This document shows, one piece after another, positions 51,980-61,360 of a DNA stretch of 64,000 bases; the first letter of the stretch is position 1, and each line of letters starts with the position of its first letter. Location of the stretch: NCBI RefSeq assembly GCF_003024805.1, contig NZ_PUEC01000002.1, positions 1 through 64,000 of the forward strand. Reading direction: 5' to 3'. Origin of the DNA: Duncaniella muris. Its GTDB lineage: Bacteria; Bacteroidota; Bacteroidia; Bacteroidales; Muribaculaceae. Under the pieces are notes generated by a model. It searched no databases, was not told the origin of the DNA, and saw only the letters and a program-made list of their open reading frames with translations. Made by a program: the position numbers and the translations under genes.

Positions 51980-53002
51980 TCAGCGGCGCAGCGAGAGGAT
52001 GTTCATGTTCCATTTGACACCGAAGTCCACAAGCATGGTCTTGTTCTGCATCACATCGGCAGTGTTACCGTTGCTTCCCCAGGAGTAGAAGAGATTTGCA
52101 TGGAGCCTGAGAGTGTGGCGGCCGTCGGCCAGGGGAAAGAACTCAACGCCGGCGCCGGCCATCTTCATCTCCGTTCCGGGGCTCACGCAGAGGTCGGCAT
52201 CGCTGTGGGTGCGGTTGACATCGTAGGTCATCTTGCCGAACACCTTCCACTTGGCCGTCGGGGCATAGGCAAGCTCGCCCATCACCGACATGTCGCGCAG
52301 GAAGAAAGTCTGCCGCGCGGCCGCACGGTTCATCAGGTCGAGCTCAAGCGCGACTTTGCCGAAACTGAACCTGTTGCCGAGCGCCAGATAGCTGATGTAG
52401 CGGTCAGGGGCATACTCCAGAAGGTTGGCCGACCAGATGGCCTCGAAGAAACCGTGACGGCCGTTCCACATGAGGTTGTAGGCATACATGTTGCGGTTTT
52501 CAGGCGTGTAGAAGGGGCTTTCGCAGAGCTGAAACGTCAGTTTGTCAGCCGCCGAAGGTCTGAAACTCACTGATCCGCCTATCTGATAGCAGGGGACATT
52601 GTTCCAGAACACCGAGCAGCCGTAGAGGTCGATCGGCGCGCGGTCATACTCCCAGCCACCTATGGCGACTACCTGCTTTCCGCCGGCCACAGACCAGCGT
52701 CCGAAATCGTAATTGAGGTAGACCCAGTCAGTGGCGTCGAAAAACGACGCATCTTTGTGGGGCTTGTTGAGACGCTGACGCCAGGAGTAGCTCAGTCCGT
52801 CGGTGATATTTCCGTCAAGGCGGAAATTGATGTATTTGCCCTCGAAACCGGTGTTGTCATTGACGGTGTGGCCGTCAAGCCAGTCGTGCTGATAGTCAAG
52901 CCTCACTTCGGCCTGAAGATTCACGAGAGGGTCGGTTGCCGTCTCTTCAGCGCGCGCGAAAGCGGCTGCGGCAAGGCAGAAAATCAAAAGTGTTTTTCTC
53001 AT
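51980..53002 (-). CDS. Porin, phosphate-selective porin O/P-like
   Basis: 340-aa outer-membrane beta-barrel. Signal peptide MRKTLLIFCLAAAAFARA. Strand pattern YINFRLDGNITDGLSYSWRQ, DWVYLNYDFGRWSVAGGKQ and GKQVVAIGGWEYDRAPID are typical of the OprO/OprP-like family, and the last strand ends DFGVKWNMNILSLRR. Family members conduct phosphate or other anions; the substrate here is undetermined. Transcribed toward the Gate-domain gene, 105 bp apart. Confidence 0.85.
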   Translation of the reverse strand: MRKTLLIFCLAAAAFARAEETATDPLVNLQAEVRLDYQHDWLDGHTVNDNTGFEGKYINFRLDGNITDGLSYSWRQRLNKPHKDASFFDATDWVYLNYDFGRWSVAGGKQVVAIGGWEYDRAPIDLYGCSVFWNNVPCYQIGGSVSFRPSAADKLTFQLCESPFYTPENRNMYAYNLMWNGRHGFFEAIWSANLLEYAPDRYISYLALGNRFSFGKVALELDLMNRAAARQTFFLRDMSVMGELAYAPTAKWKVFGKMTYDVNRTHSDADLCVSPGTEMKMAGAGVEFFPLADGRHTLRLHANLFYSWGSNGNTADVMQNKTMLVDFGVKWNMNILSLRR

Positions 53003-53036
53003 GGCTGTGTTTAGGTGGTATTTAATCTAAGTTTGG

Positions 53037-53044
53037 CAAAGATA
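53037..53044 (-). promoter_or_regulatory. -7 box of the porin promoter
   Basis: TATCTTTG on the - strand; ATTG 18 bp upstream is a weak -33. Leader of about 28 nt. Confidence 0.55.
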
Positions 53045-53212
53045 AGTTAAAATTTGCGATAGCAATGAAATTTTCGTTTATTTTTTCATCCGGCGGTGGA
53101 ATTTTGCTATAGGGGATGGTAAATATGTGTCATTTTTGATCACATTTGAAGCATGTGACATGATTGCACCTTCTGAATACATGACATATCCCTGCCAATG
53201 GCGCGGGCATAC

Positions 53213-53220
53213 TAAATTTG
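53213..53220 (+). promoter_or_regulatory. -7 box of the exported-protein gene at 53273
   Basis: TAAATTTG, 53 nt before the ATG. No -33 TTTG at the correct spacing. The 160 bp between this box and the divergent porin promoter holds ATGTGTCA and ATGTGACA motifs (about 53128 and 53154), but no clear site. Confidence 0.5.
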
Positions 53221-53272
53221 CATCGTATCACACAACAAAACCCGATTCAACAACCCAAAATCTTATTGATCC

Positions 53273-54163
53273 ATGATTAAAAATCTACTTGCTCTTTTTC
53301 TGCTTATATCAAGCGTGGCATCTGTTTGCGCCACACCCGTTGTACTCTGGCAGTCCGACTCTCCTGAAGGAGTGTCAGTCAGGTGGGACGCCGCAGGCCC
53401 AACCATCAGCGCCGAACAGTGTGCCGACTTTACCGGCGGCGGCAAAATCGAAGTCAGCGTTGCCAGCTGCAACAGCGGCGCTATCCTGTTGCTGACCAAA
53501 GGAGACTGGAACGGCGATCTCTGCCCCGCAGTCTACCCCGACAATCTTACAATGCCTGCTACCGTCACATTTTCTCTGACACCCGCCCAGGCAAAAAGCG
53601 CCAGGGAACTCGGATTTATCCCCTTCGGCGACGGCTACAATATCTCGCGCATAAGCTATGTGCCATCTGAAACGGAAGTTGATCCGGATGCTATCTGGTT
53701 CGGCTCGGAAGATTGCCGCAGCGAATGGAAAAACATCGATCTGTCTGCTCCGCTTTTTGCCGATGCCAAAGCCGGTGACAAACTGGTGTTCGTAACTTCC
53801 GACCGCGGACCGGAAGTCATCATGCAGCCCATCATCGGAAACTGGGGCGGCATTGTACTCAATTCCGTCGACAACCCTGAACTATTCACCACCGAAGGAG
53901 ATCTTATCTCGATCACCCTCACCGACCAGTGGGCCGACAAGCTCAAGGAAAAAGGATTTGTGCTTCAGGCCTACGGAGTGGTGATCAATGAAATCAGGCT
54001 TGTGACACCCGGCGGTGACACAACTTCGATCATCGGCATCGGCGCTGACAGCAACAACGCGCCTGTCGAATATTTCAATCTCAACGGTCTGCGTGTCGGG
54101 AATCCCTCAAACGGCATCTTCATCCGCCGCCAGGGAGATAAAGTAACCAAAGTGGCGCTCTGA
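53273..54163 (+). CDS. Exported beta-rich protein with sorting-like C-terminus (296 aa)
   Basis: Signal peptide MIKNLLALFLLISSVASVCA. Two similar beta domains (about 22-130 and 138-240), each opening with a Trp-containing strand (VVLWQSDSPEG; AIWFGSEDCRSEW) and containing a KGDWNGDLCPAV-type loop. C-terminus VEYFNLNGLRVGNPSNGIFI plus RRQGDKVTKVAL. The same ending and a similar layout appear in the protein at 60003-61190, so the two are paralogues. I do not recognise the central domain; it may be a carbohydrate-binding-like sandwich. Confidence 0.72.
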   Translation: MIKNLLALFLLISSVASVCATPVVLWQSDSPEGVSVRWDAAGPTISAEQCADFTGGGKIEVSVASCNSGAILLLTKGDWNGDLCPAVYPDNLTMPATVTFSLTPAQAKSARELGFIPFGDGYNISRISYVPSETEVDPDAIWFGSEDCRSEWKNIDLSAPLFADAKAGDKLVFVTSDRGPEVIMQPIIGNWGGIVLNSVDNPELFTTEGDLISITLTDQWADKLKEKGFVLQAYGVVINEIRLVTPGGDTTSIIGIGADSNNAPVEYFNLNGLRVGNPSNGIFIRRQGDKVTKVAL

Positions 54164-54318
54164 GCGCTGTGCTGAATACTGATTTCAACTCACAATAGTA
54201 ACAACTCTGTCAGAACAATAATAGTTAAACACTTGAATAAATACAATTTTTAAGGTAAGCAAACTTAAACTAATCAAATAAGGTAAATTAATTGTATCAG
54301 CGGGAATTTCATTTTTCG

Positions 54319-54350
54319 ATGGCTCTGGATTTGAATCCGGGGCCATTTTT
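54319..54350 (+). terminator. Intrinsic terminator, 155 bp after the exported-protein gene
   Basis: Thirteen-pair stem (54319-54331 with 54333-54345, including two G-T pairs; innermost pairs likely open) followed by TTTTT. The sequence between 54164 and 54318 is AT-rich with nothing recognisable. Confidence 0.75.
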
Positions 54351-54408
54351 CAATGCTGTGATCAATTAGGGTTGATCCGCCCGTTAACATGTTTAAACGA
54401 GATTGATA

Positions 54409-54439
54409 TTTCGATTGTTATATTTATTGATTAACTTTG
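54409..54439 (+). promoter_or_regulatory. Promoter of the CTP protease/mfd unit
   Basis: TTTC (54409-54412; one mismatch), 19-bp spacer, TAACTTTG (54432-54439). Predicted RNA start near 54446, leader about 85 nt. Confidence 0.6.
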
Positions 54440-54530
54440 GGACTCCGTTTCGGAGCTCCCGCAGACACGGCTGCATCCCGCCCTTCCGGCAAGCCCTCAC
54501 GGATTCATCAATTCACTATCAATCAGGAGT

Positions 54531-56180
54531 ATGAAAAAACTTACCCTCATCGCCGCATCGTTAGTCCTGCTCTGCGTGCTCGCTTCCGCAGCAACCCGCA
54601 GCAAGAAAAACGAGATTTCGCGCAATCTTGACATATTCAACGCACTCTACAAGGAACTCCAGACTTTCTACGTCGACTCCATCGACGCCGAGAAGTCCAT
54701 CAACACAGCCATAGTGGCAATGCTCGACGACATCGACCCCTACACCGAATATTTCTCAGCCAAAGACCAGGACGCATTCCGCACCATGACCACCGGCGAG
54801 TATGGCGGTATCGGGTCAGTCATCCAGCAGAACGAGGAGGGCGTGATCATTGCCGAGCCTTACGAGGGAAGTCCCGCCCAGAAAGCAGGTCTGCGCCCCG
54901 GTGACCTATTCCTGACAATCGACGGCGACTCGGTGCTCGGATGGACATCGGCCCGCGTCAGCGACAAGCTAAAAGGCCAGAGCGGATCGACTCTGAAACT
55001 GGTGATGAAGCGCCCCTGGACCGCCGACTCCATCAAGACCTTCGAATTCAAGCGCGCCAAGATACAGATTCCGCCCGTGCCCTACGTTGGCATGGTGCGC
55101 CCCGGAGTGGGCTACATCGGGCTCAACACTTTCTCTGAAAAAAGCTTCCCCGAAGTCCGCGCCGGAGTGGAGAAACTGATCAAGGAAGGCGCCAAAGGTC
55201 TGATTCTCGACCTCCGAGGCAACGGCGGCGGCCTCGTCGAGAGCGCCGTGGAGATTCTCGGCCTCTTCCTGCCCAAAGGCACCGCCGTGCTGACCACCCG
55301 CGGCAAAGGTGTGCTCAACGAGAAGGTCTACAAGACAAGCATCAACCCCATCGACATCAAAATACCCCTCGCCGTGCTTGTTGACGGCAATTCGGCCTCG
55401 GCATCGGAGATTGTCTCCGGCGCGCTCCAGGATCTTGACCGCGCGGTGATCATCGGCAACCGCTCCTACGGCAAAGGCCTCGTGCAGAGCACCCGCGAGC
55501 TTCCCTATGACGGCTTGCTGAAAGTGACCGTGGCTAAATACTACATCCCCTCCGGACGCCTCATCCAGGCCATCGACTATTCCCGCCGCAACCCCGACGG
55601 CTCTGTGGCAAGAATCCCTGACAGCCTGACCAGCGTGTTCAAGACAGCCGGCGGACGCGAGGTGCGCGACGGCGGTGGCATAACCCCCGACATCAAGATT
55701 GAATATCCCGAAGTGAACCGCCTGACCTTCAACGTGGTCCGCGACAACTGGGCCTTCAACTTCGCCAACAAGTATGCCGCCACCCATGACACTATTGCCC
55801 CGCCGGAGACCTTCGAGGTCACAGACGAGATCTACAGCGAGTTCAAGAACTTCATCGACCCCGCAAAATTCAACTATGACAAAGTCTGCGAGAATGCCGT
55901 CAAGCAGCTGCGCGAGATAGCAACCGCCGAAGGATATATGAACGACTCGACCGCCGCGCAGTTTGACGTGCTCGCCACCATGCTCCGCCACGACCTGGGC
56001 CGCGATCTCGACATCAACCGCAAGAATCTCACCCCCTACATAGCCGGCGAGCTCCTCAGCCGTTACTATTTCAACCGCGGCGAGGTCATCTACTCGCTGC
56101 GCGACGACCAGGCCGTCGACTCGGCCGCAGCCGTGCTGACCACCCCGCGCTTCGGCGAGATCTTAGGTAAAAAGAAATAG
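54531..56180 (+). CDS. C-terminal processing peptidase (S41 family)
   Basis: 549-aa periplasmic serine protease. Signal peptide MKKLTLIAASLVLLCVLASA. N-terminal helical region with DIDPYTEYFSAKD; PDZ domain (about 85-170, GIGSVIQQNEEGVIIAEPYE); protease core with LRGNGGGLVESAVEILG, the Ser in GNSASASEIVSGAL and the Lys in SYGKGLVQ. A C-terminal domain of about 180 residues (VYSE/DEIYSEFKNFIDP...) is typical of Bacteroidota forms. It trims or degrades exported proteins by their C-termini. 31 bp before mfd, probably one unit. Confidence 0.93.
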   Translation: MKKLTLIAASLVLLCVLASAATRSKKNEISRNLDIFNALYKELQTFYVDSIDAEKSINTAIVAMLDDIDPYTEYFSAKDQDAFRTMTTGEYGGIGSVIQQNEEGVIIAEPYEGSPAQKAGLRPGDLFLTIDGDSVLGWTSARVSDKLKGQSGSTLKLVMKRPWTADSIKTFEFKRAKIQIPPVPYVGMVRPGVGYIGLNTFSEKSFPEVRAGVEKLIKEGAKGLILDLRGNGGGLVESAVEILGLFLPKGTAVLTTRGKGVLNEKVYKTSINPIDIKIPLAVLVDGNSASASEIVSGALQDLDRAVIIGNRSYGKGLVQSTRELPYDGLLKVTVAKYYIPSGRLIQAIDYSRRNPDGSVARIPDSLTSVFKTAGGREVRDGGGITPDIKIEYPEVNRLTFNVVRDNWAFNFANKYAATHDTIAPPETFEVTDEIYSEFKNFIDPAKFNYDKVCENAVKQLREIATAEGYMNDSTAAQFDVLATMLRHDLGRDLDINRKNLTPYIAGELLSRYYFNRGEVIYSLRDDQAVDSAAAVLTTPRFGEILGKKK

Positions 56181-56211
56181 CATCAAAGCAACACCTCATC
56201 AGCCCATACGC

Positions 56212-59200
56212 ATGACCTCCATACAGCAACTCTGCGATGAATTCATGTCGTCCCGCCGCCGCGAAGCCCTCCAGAAGGCTCTCGGCGGCGAGACTGCGAT
56301 AATATCCGTCTATAACCTCGCCGGATCGGCGCCGGCCATGATGCTCGCTGCGCTGCCCGCGCGCAAGGTCCCGACGGTGGTTGTCGGCGATTCGCTCGAC
56401 GATGCCGGCTATATCTACCACGATCTCAGCCGCATCCTCGGCGAGGACCGGGTGCTGCTCTTCCCGTCGGGCTACAAGCGCGACATCAGATACGGCCAGG
56501 TCGATCCCCCTTCGCAGATACTGCGCACCGAAGCCCTCAACCAGTGGCATTCCGACCGCGCGCCGGCCTATGTGGTGACCTATCCTGAGGCCCTGGCCGA
56601 AAAAGTGGCCCGGCGCGAGGTGATTGACCGCCACACCCTCCACCTGCGCAAAGACCGCGAGACGGACCTCCCCGCCACCATAGACTGGCTGCGCCAAAAC
56701 GGCTTCCAGGAGGTCGACTATGTCTATGAGCCGGGCCAGTTTGCCGCACGCGGCTCCATTCTCGACATCTTCGGCTACAGCCACGAACTTCCGTTCCGCA
56801 TCGACTTCTTCGGCGACGAGATCGACTCCATCCGCACCTTCAACATTGAGACCCAGCTCTCCGAACGCCGCCTCGAAGAAGTGGCCATAACCTCCGGAGT
56901 GGCCTCGCAGTCATCAGGCGAGTCGTTGCTGGAGTTCGTCGATCCCTCGACCCTCTTCGTGGTCCGCGATGCTCTCTACACCCTGGAGCGCGTAAGGGCC
57001 ATCGGTGCCGAGGAACTTTCGCAGAGCGCCCTGGCCGCTGTCGATGACAGCACCGACACCAACGCCATGAAACAGGTGGTCGACGGCGAGGCCTTCACCC
57101 GTGCCTTCAGCTCCTTCCGTCAGCTGCGCTTCTCGGCCGCCGCACAGCCCGATCCCGCCGCCGGAGCCTCGATTGACTTCCACTGCTCGCCCCAGGCCAT
57201 CTACCACAAGAATTTCGAGCTGATCAGCGAAAGTTTCACCCGTTTCCTCTCCGAGGGCTACCGCATCTGCATCCTCAGCGACAGCGAGAAGCAGATCGAG
57301 CGCCTGAAAGTCATCTTCGCCGACCGCGGCGACGACATAGCCTTCTCGCCCGTCATGCCTACGGTCCATGAAGGTTTCACCGACCACTCGCTCAAACTCT
57401 GCGTCTTCACCGACCACCAGATTTTTGACCGCTTCCACAAATACACCCTCAAGAGCGACCGCGCCCGCTCAGGCAAACTCGCCCTCTCGCTCAAGGAACT
57501 GAGCGCCATCGAGCCGGGCGACTTCATAGTCCACGTGGACCACGGCGTAGGCAAGTTCGCCGGACTGCTCCGAACCAACGTCAACGGCAAGACCCAGGAG
57601 ATGATCAAGCTCATCTATGCCAATGACGACATCATCTTCGTCTCCATCCACGCCCTCCACAAACTCGCCAAATACCGAGGCAAGGAGGGAGTGCCCCCGA
57701 AGATCAACAAACTCGGCTCCGGCGCATGGAACAAGATGAAGGAGCGCACCAAGTCAAAACTCAAGGACATAGCCCGCGATCTGATCAGACTCTACGCCGC
57801 CCGCAAAGACGAAAAGGGCCATGCCTTTGCCCCTGACAGCTATCTGCAGCAGGAATTGGAGGCTTCATTCATCTACGAGGACACCCCTGACCAGCTGACC
57901 GCCACCAAAGCCGTCAAGGCCGACATGGAGAGCGACCGCCCGATGGACCGACTGATCTGCGGCGACGTGGGCTTCGGCAAGACCGAAATAGCCATCCGCG
58001 CGGCTTTCAAGGCGGCTGTCGACGGAAAGCAGACAGCCGTGCTCGTGCCGACTACGGTGCTGGCCTATCAGCACTTCAACACCTTCCGCGACCGCCTCAA
58101 AGAGCTCCCCGTGAGAGTCGACTACATCTCCCGCGCCCGCACTCCCAAGCAGGTCAGGGAAATAATCAGCGATCTGGCCGAAGGAAAAATCGACATACTC
58201 ATCGGAACCCACAAACTCATCGGCAAGGATGTCCGCTTCAAGGATCTCGGCCTGCTGATTGTAGACGAAGAACAGAAATTCGGCGTGGCCGTCAAAGAAA
58301 AGCTCAAGCAGATGAAGATCAATGTCGACACCCTGACCATGAGCGCCACCCCCATCCCCCGCACCCTCCAGTTCTCTCTCATGGGCGCACGCGATCTCAC
58401 CTCGCTCAACACTCCCCCCGCCAACCGCTACCCGATCATCACCTCCGTCTGCGCCGGCGGCGACGACATTGTGGCCGAGGCCGTCAACTTCGAACTCTCG
58501 CGCAACGGACAGGTCTTCATGATCAACAACCGCATCGAAGGACTATATGAGCTTGAAGCCCAGGTGAAACGCCTTGTCCCTGACGCCCGCGTGATCGTGG
58601 CCCACGGACAGATGCCACCCGAAAAACTCGAAAAGGCCATCATCGACTTCGCCAACCATGACTACGACGTGCTGATAGCCACAACCATCATCGAAAGCGG
58701 CATCGACATGCCAAACGTCAACACCATCATTGTCAACAACGCCCAGAACTTCGGCCTCAGCGAGCTTCATCAGCTCCGCGGACGTGTGGGCCGAAGCAAC
58801 CGCAAGGCTTTCTGCTATCTTCTGGTGCCCCCCCACATACCCCTGACCCCCGTGGCGCGCCGGCGCCTCCAGGCAATCGAGAGTTTCAGCGATCTCGGAA
58901 GCGGAATCCACATAGCCATGCAGGATCTCGACATCCGCGGAGCCGGCAACCTCCTGGGTGCGGAGCAGTCAGGCTTCATAGCCGATCTCGGCTACGAGAC
59001 ATATCAGAAAATCCTCAAGGAGGCAGTCACCGAACTGCGCACCGAGGAATTCTCGGATCTCGAACAGGCCGACCGTCTCGACGAGTCACAGACTGATTTT
59101 GTGGCTGACTGCGTAATCGAGAGCGACATGGAACTGCTTCTGCCGGCCGACTATGTCCCAACTGAGAGCGAGCGCATAGCCCTCTATCAGGAACTCGACG

Positions 59201-59553
59201 GCATAGAACGCGAACTCGACCTCCAGGCCTTCAAAAACCGTCTCACCGACCGCTTCGGCGCCATCCCGCCCGTCACCGCCGAATTGCTGCGCATTCCGCG
59301 TCTGCGGAGCCTCGCCCGCCGTCTTGGCATAGAAAAAGTAGCCCTGAAGCAGGGCCGGATGTACACTTATTTCGTCGACGAGAGCAACAAGGCCTACTAT
59401 CAGTCTGACATGTTCGGCAAGATGCTGGCCTATCTGACCGCCAATCCGCGCCGGGTGCAGATCCGTGAGCGCAACGGCAAGCGCTCATTCGCCATCGCCG
59501 ACGTCACCAACGTCGAAACCGCCGTTGCCATCCTTTCCGAAATCATAGCCTGA
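56212..59553 (+). CDS. mfd: Transcription-repair coupling factor
   Basis: 1113 aa. UvrB-homology region at the N-terminus (about 1-330), RNA-polymerase interaction domain (about 430-510, LKELSAIEPGDFIVHVDHGV, GKFAGLL), translocase domains with Walker A GDVGFGKTEIAIRAAF (about 585) and DEEQ box LLIVDEEQKFGV, SATPIPRTL, QLRGRVGRSNRKAFCYLL, and the TRCF C-terminal domain. It removes stalled RNA polymerase and recruits UvrA. Complete, no missing motifs. Confidence 0.96.
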   Translation: MTSIQQLCDEFMSSRRREALQKALGGETAIISVYNLAGSAPAMMLAALPARKVPTVVVGDSLDDAGYIYHDLSRILGEDRVLLFPSGYKRDIRYGQVDPPSQILRTEALNQWHSDRAPAYVVTYPEALAEKVARREVIDRHTLHLRKDRETDLPATIDWLRQNGFQEVDYVYEPGQFAARGSILDIFGYSHELPFRIDFFGDEIDSIRTFNIETQLSERRLEEVAITSGVASQSSGESLLEFVDPSTLFVVRDALYTLERVRAIGAEELSQSALAAVDDSTDTNAMKQVVDGEAFTRAFSSFRQLRFSAAAQPDPAAGASIDFHCSPQAIYHKNFELISESFTRFLSEGYRICILSDSEKQIERLKVIFADRGDDIAFSPVMPTVHEGFTDHSLKLCVFTDHQIFDRFHKYTLKSDRARSGKLALSLKELSAIEPGDFIVHVDHGVGKFAGLLRTNVNGKTQEMIKLIYANDDIIFVSIHALHKLAKYRGKEGVPPKINKLGSGAWNKMKERTKSKLKDIARDLIRLYAARKDEKGHAFAPDSYLQQELEASFIYEDTPDQLTATKAVKADMESDRPMDRLICGDVGFGKTEIAIRAAFKAAVDGKQTAVLVPTTVLAYQHFNTFRDRLKELPVRVDYISRARTPKQVREIISDLAEGKIDILIGTHKLIGKDVRFKDLGLLIVDEEQKFGVAVKEKLKQMKINVDTLTMSATPIPRTLQFSLMGARDLTSLNTPPANRYPIITSVCAGGDDIVAEAVNFELSRNGQVFMINNRIEGLYELEAQVKRLVPDARVIVAHGQMPPEKLEKAIIDFANHDYDVLIATTIIESGIDMPNVNTIIVNNAQNFGLSELHQLRGRVGRSNRKAFCYLLVPPHIPLTPVARRRLQAIESFSDLGSGIHIAMQDLDIRGAGNLLGAEQSGFIADLGYETYQKILKEAVTELRTEEFSDLEQADRLDESQTDFVADCVIESDMELLLPADYVPTESERIALYQELDGIERELDLQAFKNRLTDRFGAIPPVTAELLRIPRLRSLARRLGIEKVALKQGRMYTYFVDESNKAYYQSDMFGKMLAYLTANPRRVQIRERNGKRSFAIADVTNVETAVAILSEIIA

Positions 59554-59559
59554 TCCCCC

Positions 59560-59905
59560 GCAGCATGATGGTAAATCGGTGTCCTGCCGGACATCTCCAT
59601 CTGTAATCCCCGCATGGCGCACGGATAGCGGGTGTCCGCAGGACACCGTTTTACTCGTAGCCCCCTACACCGCAGCGCAAAGCGCGTAGGTGTAGGGGGT
59701 AAAGTCATTCATCCAAATTATCGTGTCCGTCAGGACACGGATTTACGACCCCGGATGGCCCCCGCCCGCCTGCAGCATGATGGTAAATCGGTGTCCGCCG
59801 GACACCACATGACGGGGAAATCACGAACCCGTGACACCTTGGCGCTGTGCGCTGCGGTGTCACGGGCTATGAGTAAATCGATGTCCTGCGGACATCACCA
59901 TCCGG
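59560..59905. repeat. Palindromic repeat cluster 6
   Basis: Between convergent mfd and the gene at 60003. Two B palindromes: arms 59666-59671/59689-59694 (TACACC/GGTGTA, core GCAGCGCAAAGCGCGTA) and 59833-59838/59856-59861 (GACACC/GGTGTC, core TTGGCGCTGTGCGCTGC), and A palindromes at about 59574-59593, 59631-59647, 59722-59739, 59785-59806 and 59877-59896. The two B copies are in opposite orientation relative to each other. Confidence 0.78.
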
Positions 59906-59914
59906 CCGTCATAG

Positions 59915-59947
59915 CATAACAAAGAGGCTGCACCCATCGGTGCAGCC
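59915..59947 (-). terminator. Terminator of the exported-protein gene at 60003
   Basis: Nine-bp perfect stem (59926-59934 with 59939-59947), 4-nt loop; followed on the - strand by TCTTTGTTAT. 56 bp past the stop. Confidence 0.7.
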
Positions 59948-60002
59948 CCTCGACTTCTGAAACTTGTTCAGATTATTGTAGACGGAAAAGGTATAAGCAG
60001 CC

Positions 60003-61190
60003 TTATCGGATGATAACTTTTGAAACCTTGTTGCCCTGACGGCGGATGTAGAGGCCGTTTTCTGGGTTTTCAACGCGGATACCCTGGAGGTTGAAGTATT
60101 CAACGGGAACGTTTTCGTCGGCCACGATATCGGCTATGCCGCTGTCATCGCCAGAAGGCAGGTTTACGGAAATGAGTTTGCCGTTGGAATTGATGATAAG
60201 CTCTTTCTTGGCATTGATGGCCGAGATCATATCTGCTGTGAGGCCGAATGTGTAGGTCACGGTGCCGTCAGCGTTGGTCTTGCTGGAGCTGGTGGCCGCA
60301 AGGTCGGTCCAGCTGCTGTTCATCAGCTGTGCATAGTCAACGGCTGCGGTGAAAGTCACAGCGAGCTGGGTAGCACTTTTGGGTAGCACTGTGAATACGT
60401 TCGTTCCGCAGAAGCGTTCGCCATAGGCCACTACACCGGCGGGATCGAAAGAACCTGCGCGTTCAACTTTGGTCAGCACACAGCCGCCTTCGCCCTGTAC
60501 ATTGATGTTGGCGCCGCAGTTGTCAAGCATTTCCTGGGTAACGCCCACGATTGCCGAACCGGTGGCGATATCTTTCTGGGCGATCTTGGCGGAGCCGAGG
60601 AGGTCGTTCCAGTCAGCGCCCTTGACAATGACCTGAGAACCGCTTCCGGCGGTAGAGAAAGTGTATTTCAGAAGGTCGCCTGCTTTCAGTTTGGAGGCTG
60701 GGATGATGGCTCCCTGAGAGCTCCACGAGAGAGTGCATTCGCCTTCCCACAGAAGGTTTTCGTCAACGGTCTTGTCTGTCTCGCAGGTGACTTTGGTCAC
60801 AGTCATGCCGTAGCCCTGCACGCGCAGACCGTCAGCCTTGATGGCCGCTATATCTTTGGCTCCAAGGGGGCAGTCGGTTTTGCTTGAACCTGCTTCTACC
60901 GAAATGCACTGGTAGTCGTTGCCGAGTTCAGTGGCCACATCAAGTGGTGTCCAGCCGGATACGTCTGAGCAAGGTTTGTATTGCCAGTAGGTACATTTGG
61001 GATCAAGAGTGTAGTGGAAAGTCAGAACGGCTGACTCATTGCCAAGCACGGTGAGCTCAGACTGTGGGATAGAGAATGACTCTGACCAGCTTGTGCCGAG
61101 ATTGCAGCTGCCTTCCCATAGGGTTACTTCGGCGGCTGATGCGGAGAGCGCTGCTACGAGAGCGGCTGATGCGAGTAGATGTTTGATCAT
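60003..61190 (-). CDS. Exported beta-rich protein with sorting-like C-terminus (395 aa)
   Basis: Signal peptide MIKHLLASAALVAALSASAA. Three similar beta modules (about 22-128, 135-245, 255-345), each beginning with a strand such as VTLWEGSCNLG or NLLWEGECTLSW and containing a KGADWNDLLG-type loop and a final helix (AIKADGLRVQGYGMTVTKV). C-terminus VEYFNLQGIRVENPENGLYI plus RRQGNKVSKVIIR, nearly the same as in the protein at 53273-54163. It is likely surface-attached or secreted; ligand or activity unknown. Two -7 boxes lie about 150-170 nt upstream. Confidence 0.75.
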   Translation of the reverse strand: MIKHLLASAALVAALSASAAEVTLWEGSCNLGTSWSESFSIPQSELTVLGNESAVLTFHYTLDPKCTYWQYKPCSDVSGWTPLDVATELGNDYQCISVEAGSSKTDCPLGAKDIAAIKADGLRVQGYGMTVTKVTCETDKTVDENLLWEGECTLSWSSQGAIIPASKLKAGDLLKYTFSTAGSGSQVIVKGADWNDLLGSAKIAQKDIATGSAIVGVTQEMLDNCGANINVQGEGGCVLTKVERAGSFDPAGVVAYGERFCGTNVFTVLPKSATQLAVTFTAAVDYAQLMNSSWTDLAATSSSKTNADGTVTYTFGLTADMISAINAKKELIINSNGKLISVNLPSGDDSGIADIVADENVPVEYFNLQGIRVENPENGLYIRRQGNKVSKVIIR

Positions 61191-61342
61191 AAGCGTAAAA
61201 TGTGATTTAGGTAAGAAGATGTTTTTGATATGGTGTTTTTTAGGTTATTTCAGCGTGTGTGATGTCAGGTCTAAGAGTTTCTGATCGAATGTTATTGGTA
61301 ATGCTGTTTGATAGGTGAAGTTGATAGGTCAGTCAATTTTTG

Positions 61343-61360
61343 CAAATTTATGCAAAATTA
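61343..61360 (-). promoter_or_regulatory. Tandem -7 boxes upstream of the exported-protein gene
   Basis: On the - strand, TAATTTTG (61360-61353) and TAAATTTG (61350-61343), 10 bp apart. No -33 TTTG at the right distance. They would give leaders of about 145-155 nt. Nothing else is seen in 61191-61342. Confidence 0.45.
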
